The translations under genes were made by a program, and so were the position numbers. Of a stretch of 64,000 bases of DNA, positions 41,518-49,066 are shown piece by piece. How positions within the stretch are numbered: position 1 is the stretch's first letter; every line of letters starts with the position of its first letter. The notes under the pieces are model-generated. The model was not told the DNA's origin, ran no database searches, and saw only the letters and a list, made by a program, of their open reading frames with translations. Source of the DNA: Oscillibacter valericigenes. GTDB taxonomy: Bacteria; Bacillota; Clostridia; Oscillospirales; Oscillospiraceae. The stretch is from the NCBI RefSeq assembly GCF_016902445.1, contig NZ_JACSNX010000013.1:1-64000 (forward strand), written 5' to 3'.

Positions 41518-42690
41518 ATGGATTACGCAGCATACGAGGCGGACCGCAAAAAGCTGGCCGCCAGGATCGTGGCCGTCCGGCAGATCATCCAAGACACCAC
41601 GGACCCCCAGGAGCGCATCCGCCAGACGGAGCGGCTGCGCATCCTCCAGGGGATGTATAGGGACACTCTGGACAACCTGGAGCGGCTGCGGCCGCCCCAG
41701 GAGAAACACCGGAAGGAGCGGCACCGAAAGATCTCTTTGGACGCCTTCTCCTGGGACTTCCTGGAGCGGACCAAAACCACCTTTGCCGACCTGGAGGGGA
41801 CCACCTGGCAGGCGGCGGAAGCGGGCGGCCTGACGGCCAAGCAGGCTGCCGCCCTGCAGAAAGTCCTCCAGCGGGCGGTGGAGAAGCTCAGTGACCGGCA
41901 GCATACCTATTTCTTCGCCCACATGGAGGGGCAGACTATCGCCCAGATCGCTGAAAGTCACGGCGTCAATCCCAGTACGGTCAGCCGGACGGTCGCCCGG
42001 GCGGAGAAGATCTTGTTCCACACCATCTGTGCTCACGCTTTCGTGGGAGAGTGCATTTCCCAGGACGGTGTGGACCTGCTGCGGCTGGCCACCCGGGCCA
42101 ATCTGCTCACCCTCCGCCAGCGGGAAATGCTGTACTTCCTGCTGACCGACGGGGTCAGCATCCGGGAGATCAGTGAGATCGTCCACCGTGACCGGAGCAC
42201 CGTCTGCCGGAGCAACGCCGCGGTCCTGCGAGGCTTTGCAGGCGTCTGCCTGGACATGGCGGAGGCCGTCCCCCGGAAGATCGCCCGGGCGGACTGGCCC
42301 GGCGGCTCCGAGGCAGAGATCGCCGCCATGCTGGGCCTGCCCAAGGGGTTTTACTATCGGTTCGTCTGTAGGGATGAGCGGGTGGGCCCCTACACCCGGT
42401 ATGAGTATGAGATTTTGGCCCGCCGGGGCATGACGGTGCGGGAGGCCGCGGCAGACCTGGGGATCTCCCCCGGGACCGTCAAGCGATATTGGCAGCGGTA
42501 CCCGGACGCGGATCTCTCCCAGTTGCACAGACCCGTGCCCTATTCGCCGTCTGCGCCACGATATGTAGAGGGGACACCCTCTATCCGAAAGGCGCTGTCC
42601 ACACTGTCGAGCAACGGGAACACCATCGGGGACGCCGTGTCGGCGGAAACGTATCGCAAGATGCTGCGGATCAGCGGGGGTGAGGCGTGA
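41518..42690 (+). CDS. Sigma-like regulator with three HTH segments
   Basis: 390 aa; GAGGAG precedes the ATG. Three HTH-like segments are seen: TIAQIAESHGVNPSTVSRTV near residue 145, VSIREISEIVHRDRSTVCRS near 220 and MTVREAAADLGISPGTVKRY near 305. The first two resemble sigma-70 region 4. The N-terminus is helical (ADRKKLAARIVAVRQIIQDT). No region 2 is visible, so it is not a complete sigma factor. Its place between baseplate and tail-tip genes is unusual for a regulator; late-gene activation is possible. Confidence 0.65.
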   Translation: MDYAAYEADRKKLAARIVAVRQIIQDTTDPQERIRQTERLRILQGMYRDTLDNLERLRPPQEKHRKERHRKISLDAFSWDFLERTKTTFADLEGTTWQAAEAGGLTAKQAAALQKVLQRAVEKLSDRQHTYFFAHMEGQTIAQIAESHGVNPSTVSRTVARAEKILFHTICAHAFVGECISQDGVDLLRLATRANLLTLRQREMLYFLLTDGVSIREISEIVHRDRSTVCRSNAAVLRGFAGVCLDMAEAVPRKIARADWPGGSEAEIAAMLGLPKGFYYRFVCRDERVGPYTRYEYEILARRGMTVREAAADLGISPGTVKRYWQRYPDADLSQLHRPVPYSPSAPRYVEGTPSIRKALSTLSSNGNTIGDAVSAETYRKMLRISGGEA

Positions 42691-42986
42691 TGCTGTATGT
42701 CCATAAGGAGAGCCGCGGAGTGCTGCAGGCAGCCAACCGGCCGCCGGGCCTCTCCCCTGTGGAGTGGTGGGAGGTGCGGGAGCGCACCGCCCTGGGGCGG
42801 AAGATCCTAAAATACTACCCCTGCTTTGACGCCGTGACAAACGAGGACGGAGCCCTGCTGGATATCACCCGCTGGGGCAAGCGTCGGATCAAGCGCCTGG
42901 ATCGGGGCGGGCCTGCGGATCCCAAGCGGGACTGGCGGCACCGCCACGATAAAACATCCAGATATTACAGGAGGAAATGCGAATGA
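42690..42986 (+). CDS. Hypothetical tail-region protein
   Basis: 98 aa, ATG overlapping the previous stop. Contains LSPVEWWEVRERTALGRKIL and a basic C-terminus (RHRHDKTSRYYRRKCE). Unknown family. Confidence 0.55.
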   Translation: MLYVHKESRGVLQAANRPPGLSPVEWWEVRERTALGRKILKYYPCFDAVTNEDGALLDITRWGKRRIKRLDRGGPADPKRDWRHRHDKTSRYYRRKCE

Positions 42987-43447
42987 GTTTTTTCACAAAG
43001 AGCTGGAAATTTGACGGGGTCCAGGCGGCCTTTGTCATGCGGGGCAGCCAGAACGGCCGGTACCTGGTGAAATTTGAGCGGGAGTTTGCTTCATTGGAGG
43101 ACATCGAGGGGATCAACTGGACAAAGCCCGCCATTGAGCACACCAATCCCCAGTGTCCGGACGAGTTCGGCTTGCCGGTGGGCTATGGGTTTACCGTTGC
43201 AGGGATCACCTACGACAGCAAGACCAAGAGCTACACCGTGGAGCTGCAGGTGGCGGATCAGTTCCTGGGGGACGTGACTCCCTACCAGGAGCAGATCGCA
43301 CAGCTGGAGAGCGAGGCGGCCGAGAAGGATGCTGCCATCGCTGAGAAGGAAGCTGCCATCAAGGCCCTGGAGGCTGGCGGTACCGCCGAGGCCGTGAAGG
43401 CCGATCTGCAGGCCGCTTATACGGAGGGGGTGGAGAGCAATGGCTGA
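42983..43447 (+). CDS. Tail-region protein with C-terminal coiled coil
   Basis: 154 aa from MSFFTKSWKFDGVQ (AGGAGG 8 nt upstream). The first 105 residues are beta-rich; residues 110-140 form a heptad-like Glu/Ala coiled coil (QLESEAAEKDAAIAEKEAAI). Such coiled coils often trimerise tail-fibre components. Confidence 0.65.
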   Translation: MSFFTKSWKFDGVQAAFVMRGSQNGRYLVKFEREFASLEDIEGINWTKPAIEHTNPQCPDEFGLPVGYGFTVAGITYDSKTKSYTVELQVADQFLGDVTPYQEQIAQLESEAAEKDAAIAEKEAAIKALEAGGTAEAVKADLQAAYTEGVESNG

Positions 43448-43928
43448 TATCGTCACCATGGCCAAAGACGAGTTGCGGGCCAAGGGCAAGGCAGACGCCG
43501 CGGCGCTGGCCGCCCGGGCCGCGTCCGGCGAGGCAAATGACCAGGAGCTGTTGGACAATCAGTCTATGATCCCCACCTGGCGCTCCAGGGACTTCTCCCA
43601 GGTACCTGTTGGAACGCCTTACCAGTGGGAGGGCGTGATTTACAAACTGCTACAGCAGCACGATGCCACTGGAAATGAGAGCTGGACCCCGGACACGGTG
43701 CCGGCCCTGTGGGCGGCAGTCTCCAAGCCCGGCGAGACCGGCACTGCGGACAATCCCATCACGGCCGCCCGGGGGATGGAATACCAGTATGGCCTCTACT
43801 ACCTCGACCCGGAGGACAGTCAGCTCTATCTCTGCACCAGGACCGGTGAGGCGGAGGGCGGCAAGGTCATCCTCCAGTACCTGCCCCATGAGCTGATCGG
43901 GCAGTATTTTGAGGAGGCGGGCCAGTGA
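43440..43928 (+). CDS. Carbohydrate-binding tail-tip protein (XkdW-like)
   Basis: 162 aa. An N-terminal helix is followed by a CBM5/12-like module: GTPYQWEGVIYKLLQQHDAT, NESWTPDTVPALW. Chitin-binding-type modules on phage tails bind host glycans. It overlaps the upstream gene by 8 bp. Confidence 0.7.
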   Translation: MADIVTMAKDELRAKGKADAAALAARAASGEANDQELLDNQSMIPTWRSRDFSQVPVGTPYQWEGVIYKLLQQHDATGNESWTPDTVPALWAAVSKPGETGTADNPITAARGMEYQYGLYYLDPEDSQLYLCTRTGEAEGGKVILQYLPHELIGQYFEEAGQ

Positions 43929-44233
43929 CATCGGAGGTCATCTGTGCGCTGATCGCCGCGGTGGCCACCGTGGTAGCAGCCCTGGCGGAGCACCGGAGCC
44001 GGCAGAGCGCCAAACGGTCGGAGATCCGGGCGGCCCGGCGGGAGAAGGAGAGCCGGCTGGCCATGGATCTGATGTACGCCAACTGCTCCTTGTCCCTGAC
44101 CACCGCCAAGAAGCTGGCGGGAATGCACACCAACGGCGACGTGGAAGAGGCCATGGAGGCCGCCAGAGCCGCCCAGGAGGCATATCAGGACTTCGCCCGG
44201 GACGAGGCGGCTCACCAATTTTCTAAGGTTTAA
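43925..44233 (+). CDS. Small membrane protein of the lysis region
   Basis: 102 aa. One N-terminal hydrophobic helix (VICALIAAVATVVAALA) is followed by a long charged helix. Topology is like XhlA-type proteins that accompany holins, but the sequence is not diagnostic. Confidence 0.55.
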   Translation: MTSEVICALIAAVATVVAALAEHRSRQSAKRSEIRAARREKESRLAMDLMYANCSLSLTTAKKLAGMHTNGDVEEAMEAARAAQEAYQDFARDEAAHQFSKV

Positions 44234-44276
44234 TACCCGGCCGATGGCCGGCATTTTGAAAGGAGTACATAAAACA

Positions 44277-44612
44277 ATGAAGGATCTGGAAAAAACTCTG
44301 CTTGACTACACCAAAGGCGAGAAGACCCTGGAGGAGACCAACGAGGCCCTGAAGGAGATGGGCAGCAACCTGACGCTGAACCCCGCCCGGAACCTCTTCT
44401 CCGCGCAGGAGCTGATGGAGACCCATGTGGGCGAGACGCCGGACGAAGCCAACGGCTGGGGCATCATGGACCACGGCGTTGGCTGCCTGGAGAAAGTCCA
44501 TGTAGTGGACGGGCGCACCGTGGATGTGAACATGGGCGATGAGATCGCCTTCGTCTACATGGCGGGCAAGCGCTACCGCCTGCGGGGCGACGTGCTGATC
44601 GAGGAGGACTGA
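44277..44612 (+). CDS. Hypothetical lysis-region protein
   Basis: 111 aa, AAAGGAG upstream. Begins MKDLEKTLLDYTKGEKTLEE; helical start and beta-rich end (VDVNMGDEIAFVYMAGKRYR). Soluble, unknown function. Confidence 0.6.
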   Translation: MKDLEKTLLDYTKGEKTLEETNEALKEMGSNLTLNPARNLFSAQELMETHVGETPDEANGWGIMDHGVGCLEKVHVVDGRTVDVNMGDEIAFVYMAGKRYRLRGDVLIEED

Positions 44613-44613
44613 G

Positions 44614-44844
44614 ATGGAACTGCTGAAAAAGCGGCTGGCGAACCTGCTGGCTGTTAAGAGCATCGTGACGATTGTACTCACCTGCGTCTTTGCCTATCTG
44701 ACCTGTACCGGCGGTGTGACCGCCGAACAGTTCCTGACGGTGTTCACCGTGGTGATCGCCTTCTACTTCGGCACTCAGGCGGAGAAGCGGCAGCAGGCCG
44801 CTGTGTCCGAATCGGACACGCAGCAGACGGATCAGGCGGCGTGA
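44614..44844 (+). CDS. Phage holin
   Basis: 76 aa. Two hydrophobic helices (IVTIVLTCVFAYLTCTGGV and FLTVFTVVIAFYFGT) fit the phage_holin_1/phiLC3-like type. It sits directly before the amidase. Its C-terminal VSESDT is encoded by the 17-bp palindrome. Confidence 0.88.
   Translation: MELLKKRLANLLAVKSIVTIVLTCVFAYLTCTGGVTAEQFLTVFTVVIAFYFGTQAEKRQQAAVSESDTQQTDQAA
44803..44819 (+). repeat. 17-bp prophage palindrome, copy 6
   Basis: GTGTCCGAATCGGACAC near the 3' end of the holin gene. Confidence 0.95.
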
Positions 44845-44845
44845 C

Positions 44846-45700
44846 ATGAGGTATATCGTAACAGCCCAGAGCGGCCTCAACATCCGGACGGGGCCGGGCA
44901 CGAACTACGACAAGACCGGCGGGTACTCCTACGGCGCTGTGGTGGCCGTGGAGGCCACCCGGAATGGCTGGGGACAGACAGATCGGGGCTGGGTGTCCAT
45001 GGACTACCTGCGGCCTGTGGAGGCCGCCGACGAGGGCCTGGTGACCGACACGGGGCTGCGGATCATCCAGGACATCCTGCCCTCCGGCGCCAAAAACCGG
45101 CCGGGCGGCAGCAATCCGGACACCTATATCACCATCCATGAGACCGGCAACTTTGCCAAAGGCGCCGACGCTGCGGCCCACGCGGCATATCTGCGGGGCA
45201 GCTCCGCCCAGGCGGCTCCGGTGAGCTGGCACTACACGGTGGACGACCACAGCATCTACCAGCACCTGCCGGATGACGAGCGGGCCTACCACGCCGGGGA
45301 CGGCGGCAGCGGCCCGGGCAACGCCTCTTCCATTGGCATCGAGATCTGCGTGGACGCCGGCGGGAATTTTGAGCAGGCTAAGGCCAACGCGGCGGCGCTG
45401 GTGCGGCTGCTGATGGCCAGGCACGGCATCCAGCTGGACCACGTGGTCCAGCACAACCGCTGGACCGGCAAGGACTGCCCCAAGACGATCCGGGCCACAG
45501 CGGGCGCCTGGGAGGCCTTCCTGGCCCTCTGCGGCGGTCAGGGGTCCCAGGGCTCGGACCCGGAGCTGGAGGCCGCTGTGGACGCGCTGGCGGGCGCAGA
45601 GATCATCAATAGCCCGGCGCGATGGAAGGCACTGGACTACACGGCTAACACGGTGCGGCTGCTGCTGATCAAGATGGGGAAGTATGTCCAAGGCGATTGA
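44846..45700 (+). CDS. Endolysin: SH3-domain N-acetylmuramoyl-L-alanine amidase
   Basis: 284 aa. Residues 1-58 are a bacterial SH3 domain (LNIRTGPGTNYDKTGGYSYG), then an amidase_2 domain with zinc ligands in YITIHETGNF, SWHYTVDD and VQHNRWTGKDCP. The C-terminal 50 residues form a helical tail. It degrades the peptidoglycan stem link at lysis, released by the holin. Confidence 0.93.
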   Translation: MRYIVTAQSGLNIRTGPGTNYDKTGGYSYGAVVAVEATRNGWGQTDRGWVSMDYLRPVEAADEGLVTDTGLRIIQDILPSGAKNRPGGSNPDTYITIHETGNFAKGADAAAHAAYLRGSSAQAAPVSWHYTVDDHSIYQHLPDDERAYHAGDGGSGPGNASSIGIEICVDAGGNFEQAKANAAALVRLLMARHGIQLDHVVQHNRWTGKDCPKTIRATAGAWEAFLALCGGQGSQGSDPELEAAVDALAGAEIINSPARWKALDYTANTVRLLLIKMGKYVQGD

Positions 45701-45710
45701 CGGCAGCTGT

Positions 45711-45724
45711 TGTACACACTTTTA
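45711..45724 (+). repeat. Candidate integrase arm site, right
   Basis: GTACACACTTTTAT, identical to 9939-9952, 104 bp inside attR. Confidence 0.5.
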
Positions 45725-45827
45725 TACACACTTCGAGTTGACGACATGTAAATTCAAGTCACAAAACGTGTTCAATAATTTCTAAAGTCACAATAAGTAC
45801 AAACAAATTTACCTGCAAAAAAATAAT

Positions 45828-45859
45828 GTCACTGGTTCGAGTCCAGTAGTCTCCACCAT
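45828..45859 (+). repeat. attR core
   Basis: Exact 32-bp copy of the tRNA-Val 3' half at 9847-9878. It is not a functional tRNA. Confidence 0.93.
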
Positions 45860-45860
45860 A

Positions 45861-45892
45861 AAAAGGCCACACCTGATGGGTGTGGCCTTTTT
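45861..45892 (+). terminator. Terminator, original tRNA operon end
   Basis: A 13-bp stem (45861-45873 with 45879-45891) with T-rich end just after attR, presumably the terminator of the tRNA operon before phage integration. Confidence 0.85.
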
Positions 45893-46171
45893 ATGGTATC
45901 CGTGGAAATTTGAAATGCTCGGCGGAAGTGAATTCCGCCTCCGCCAAGGTTTTGCCTGCGGCGAAACGCTTGTACGGCGCAAACGCGCCGCCCTGCCATA
46001 CGGCCTCCGTCTCTTTCGTGAGCACAAGGCATCCATCCCCCTGGAACCGCAAGATTCCAGGGGGTTTTTGTTCCCGGCACACGCCGCGCTCCCCTTCCCA
46101 TACCGGCGAGGGGAGCTCTCTGTCCTCCGGCCGGGCCGGACGGAACGCGTTTCCGCCACGCCTTCAGGGAA
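45893..46171. other. Gap without a gene
   Basis: No credible coding region. It contains a second hairpin terminator (46036-46069). Open frames on both strands lack ribosome sites and some are tRNA-antisense artefacts. Confidence 0.6.
46036..46069 (+). terminator. Hairpin terminator
   Basis: A CCCCCTGGAA-type stem with a TTTTTG tail. The stem sequence is nearly the same as the phage-side terminator at 9881-9917. Confidence 0.8.
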
Positions 46172-46189
46172 CTTTACAATTGTGTAAGG
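46172..46189. promoter_or_regulatory. Operator of the first ABC importer operon
   Basis: CTTTACAATTGTGTAAGG, a near-perfect inverted repeat, matches the site at 57831-57848 (reversed) at 17 of 18 positions. A TAAGAT box follows 26 bp downstream (46216-46221), and the same box lies 27 bp from the other operator on the minus strand. Confidence 0.75.
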
Positions 46190-46311
46190 TTCGCTGTTTT
46201 GGCCGTTTCTATCGGTAAGATGATATCAGCGGGCGCACAGGCGGCTGCCGGCGCTCCCCGGCACACGAGAAGCGGACGTCCGGGGTCCGGGCGGATGGAA
46301 ACGGAGGAAGT

Positions 46312-47124
46312 ATGCGCAGAAGGAAACGGGTCATATGCTGGCTGCTCTGTCTGCTGGCAGCGGCCAGCGTGCTCATCGGCTGCGACGGCAGAGGAGCCGA
46401 TACGGAACTCGACATCAGCGACTGGCAGTCGTGGCGGATCGGCACGCCGCTGGCCTGGAGTTCGGACTACTATCTGTCCGAGCAGGTCCGCATCCCCCAC
46501 CTTTATCTTTACGACAGCATCGGCGACTGCATCATGGCTCTGCGGTTTGGATATGTGGACGCCATTGCCGTGGATGCCCTGTACGCCTACAGCATGGTGG
46601 CGGAGTATTCCGATCTGGTGATCCAGAACGAGCCCATCGGAGAGGACTCCCTGGTGGCCTACATCACCAACGCCCGCCGGGACATTCTGGAACAGATGAA
46701 CGCATACATCCCCAAGCTGAAGGCCAGCGAGACCTACGCGGACATGGTGGAGCGGGCCAACGCCGAGGAGTTCGTCCCCAACACGGATATCCCCCAGGCG
46801 GAGGACGGGGAGGTGCTGCGGGTGGCCATCAACACCGGCGGCAGCGGCTATCCCTATACCTACTACGACTTTGTCACAGAGGAGCCCCAGGGCGTGGACA
46901 TCGAGTTCATCAAGCACTTTGCCGCAGAATACGGCTACACCATCGAATGGTTCGACAGCAGCTGGGACGCCTGTTCCCTGGCCATCGCCAATGGGGAGGT
47001 AGACGTCTTTGTGTACGCCATCTCCAGCTACTATGCCGGAGAGGTGGAGGCCATGGGGACCTGTCTGCACTCAGATTCCTATTTTGATCTGGACCTGGTG
47101 CTGGTGACCCAGGAAGAAACATGA
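46312..47124 (+). CDS. Amino-acid ABC transporter substrate-binding lipoprotein
   Basis: 270 aa. Signal MRRRKRVICWLLCLLAAA with lipobox LIGC. Residues 40-150 look like the second half of an SBP_bac_3 domain; residues 165-270 start another (EVLRVAINTGGSGYPYTYYD, DIEFIKHFAAEYGYTIEWFD). The same split layout occurs in the fused importer at 58028. GGAGGAAGT precedes the ATG. It captures a polar amino acid or related ligand outside the membrane. Confidence 0.82.
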   Translation: MRRRKRVICWLLCLLAAASVLIGCDGRGADTELDISDWQSWRIGTPLAWSSDYYLSEQVRIPHLYLYDSIGDCIMALRFGYVDAIAVDALYAYSMVAEYSDLVIQNEPIGEDSLVAYITNARRDILEQMNAYIPKLKASETYADMVERANAEEFVPNTDIPQAEDGEVLRVAINTGGSGYPYTYYDFVTEEPQGVDIEFIKHFAAEYGYTIEWFDSSWDACSLAIANGEVDVFVYAISSYYAGEVEAMGTCLHSDSYFDLDLVLVTQEET

Positions 47125-47142
47125 AACAGGAGGGAACACGCC

Positions 47143-47835
47143 ATGGCACTGATCGAATACTTGCAGAAATCCATTTACATGAACCTGATCTATGAGGACC
47201 GGTATCAGCTGATCCTGTCCGGTCTGTGGGTCACGCTGCTGCTGACTGTCGTCTCCTTTGTCCTGGGCACCGTGCTGGGCATGGCCTTCTGCGCCGGCAA
47301 GGGGAGCCGGAACCGGGTGATCCGGGGATTCAGCAACGGCATCACCGCCCTGATGGTGAAGCTGCCGCCTCTGGTGCTGCTGATGATCTTCGCCTACCTG
47401 ATCCTGGCGGACACCAGCTTCAGCGCCGAGGTGATCTCCATCATCACCTTCACCCTCAAATGCGCTTCCCACTTGTCAGAGATGTTCCGCTCCGCAGTGG
47501 ACTCTGTGGCTGTCGGGGAGATCGAGGCGGCGCGGACCCTGGGCTATTCCAGATGGCAGGCCTTCTTTCAGGTCGTGTTTCCCCAGGCCCGCCACCAGGT
47601 GATGCCCCTGTACAAGACCCAGTTCGTGCTGACCATGCAGGACACCTCCGTGGTGAGCCTTCTTGCGGTGCAGGACATGACCCGGGCAGTCACCGTCATC
47701 ACCTCCCGCACCATGGATCCCATCATCTCCCTGGTGATCACCTCTGTGGTCTATCTTCTGCTGGGCTTTGTCGCCAACCGCATGCTGAGCCTGACGGACC
47801 GGAACAAACACCTGGAATGCAAGGAGGTGGTCTGA
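47143..47835 (+). CDS. Amino-acid ABC transporter permease
   Basis: 230 aa, HisM/GlnP type. About five hydrophobic helices and the EAA loop (EIEAARTLGYSRWQAFFQVV) that contacts the ATPase. Ends in an ATGA-like junction with the ATPase gene. Confidence 0.9.
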   Translation: MALIEYLQKSIYMNLIYEDRYQLILSGLWVTLLLTVVSFVLGTVLGMAFCAGKGSRNRVIRGFSNGITALMVKLPPLVLLMIFAYLILADTSFSAEVISIITFTLKCASHLSEMFRSAVDSVAVGEIEAARTLGYSRWQAFFQVVFPQARHQVMPLYKTQFVLTMQDTSVVSLLAVQDMTRAVTVITSRTMDPIISLVITSVVYLLLGFVANRMLSLTDRNKHLECKEVV

Positions 47836-48911
47836 TGTCCGTGATCCATATCGAGGGCCTTTCCAAAAGCTTCGGCAGCAACCTGGTCTTTCAGGATATC
47901 CATGTGGACATTGAACAGGGCGACTGCATCTCGGTGATCGGCCCCTCCGGCTGCGGGAAGAGCACGTTCCTGCGCTGCATCAATCTGCTGGAGCGGCCCA
48001 CCGCGGGAAGCGTGTACATCGACGGGCAGGAGATCACCGCAAAAGGCGCCCCCCTGGACCAGATCCGCCGGAAGATGGGCATGGTGTACCAGACCTTCAA
48101 CCTGTTTTCCCACAAGACGGTGCTGGAGAATGTGATGATGGCCCCCATGCAGCTCCAGGGCCTTTCCAAAAAGGAAGCCTTTGATCTGGCCATGGAATGC
48201 CTCACCCAGGTGGGCATGGCGGAGCGGGCAGACTACATGCCCTCGCAGCTCTCCGGCGGGCAGAAGCAGCGCGCCGCCATTGCCCGCTGCGTCGCCATGA
48301 AGCCGGAGATCATCCTCTTTGACGAGCCCACCTCCGCCCTGGACCCCACCATGGTGGACGAAGTGCTGGCGGTCATCCGCCGCCTGGTGAATCGGGGGAT
48401 GACCTGCGTCATCGTCACCCACGAGATGAATTTCGCCAAGGCCATCAGCTCCCAGGTAATCTACATGGACGAGAAGGGGATCTACGAGATGGGGCCCCCG
48501 GCCCAGATCTTCGACGCCCCGAAGCGGGAGCGGACAAAGGCCTTCATCAACCGGCTGAAGACCTTCCAGCAGACCATCACCGACCGGAAGTTCGACATCT
48601 ACGGTCTCAACGGCGCCGTCGTGGAGTTCTGCAGAAGGCAGTTCGCCACGGAAAAGCAGATCTACCGGGTGCAGCTGGTGTTGGAGGAGCTGCTGATCAA
48701 CATCATGCTCCCCCAGATGAAGGGGGAGCGGATCGCCATCGACGTGACTGTGGAATACAGCATGAAGGACAGCGTCCTGTCGGTCTTCGCCGCCGCAGAT
48801 CAGGAGTTCTCTCTGGAGGAGCAGGGCGGAGACGACCTCTCCCTGTCCATGCTCAAGGCCGTCAGCACCGACATCGTCCGCGAGGCAAACGGCGTCAGGC
48901 TGTTCCTGTAA
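47835..48911 (+). CDS. Amino-acid ABC ATPase with C-terminal RsbW-like domain
   Basis: 358 aa. Residues 1-240 are a GlnQ-type ATPase: Walker A GPSGCGKST, Q-loop YQTFNLF, signature LSGGQKQR, Walker [13 protein letters not shown] and switch His VTHEMNF. Residues 245-358 are an extra domain that aligns with RsbW/HATPase_c_2 (QLVLEELLINI resembling the N-box), but the DxGxG and GxGL ATP-binding motifs are degraded. A typical GlnQ ends at about 245 residues, so this is a fusion. The domain may bind a STAS protein and gate transport (inference). Confidence 0.88.
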   Translation: MSVIHIEGLSKSFGSNLVFQDIHVDIEQGDCISVIGPSGCGKSTFLRCINLLERPTAGSVYIDGQEITAKGAPLDQIRRKMGMVYQTFNLFSHKTVLENVMMAPMQLQGLSKKEAFDLAMECLTQVGMAERADYMPSQLSGGQKQRAAIARCVAMKPEIILFDEPTSALDPTMVDEVLAVIRRLVNRGMTCVIVTHEMNFAKAISSQVIYMDEKGIYEMGPPAQIFDAPKRERTKAFINRLKTFQQTITDRKFDIYGLNGAVVEFCRRQFATEKQIYRVQLVLEELLINIMLPQMKGERIAIDVTVEYSMKDSVLSVFAAADQEFSLEEQGGDDLSLSMLKAVSTDIVREANGVRLFL

Positions 48912-48945
48912 ACGGTCCGTCCCTCCCTCCTGCGGGGCTCCGCAG

Positions 48946-48974
48946 TTGAAAAGGCCGGGGCGAACAGATATAAT
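48946..48974 (+). promoter_or_regulatory. Sigma-70 promoter of the kinase/regulator pair
   Basis: TTGAAA (48946-48951), 17-bp spacer, TATAAT (48969-48974). Start near 48981. Confidence 0.85.
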
Positions 48975-49066
48975 GGTGAAAAATGCCGGAGCCGCGCTTC
49001 CTCCGGGACGTCTCCGGTCCGGGGAAGCGCATTCCGGAGAGGCAGGCGGAAAGGAGGCAGGGCAGG

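Larger units (their letters stand above)
9847..45859. mobile_element. Integrated PBSX-like contractile-tail prophage, about 36 kb
   Basis: Bounded by the 32-bp att repeats in tRNA-Val. Modules in order are integration, lysogeny, replication/partition, small early genes, packaging, head, contractile tail, baseplate, tail tip and lysis. All essential structural genes seem intact with no visible frameshift other than the programmed one in the tail chaperone, so the prophage may be functional. Two features are unusual for an integrated phage: a ParA/ParB pair and six identical palindromes spread over 30 kb. Confidence 0.93.

Noticed and set aside
41326-43928. Diversity-generating retroelement or invertible tail-fibre cassette
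   Set aside because: No reverse transcriptase, template/variable repeat pair, local recombinase or inverted repeats were seen.
14307-44819. The 17-mer as binding sites of the CI-like repressor
   Set aside because: The early promoter region contains no copy and has its own repeats; kept only as the second hypothesis.
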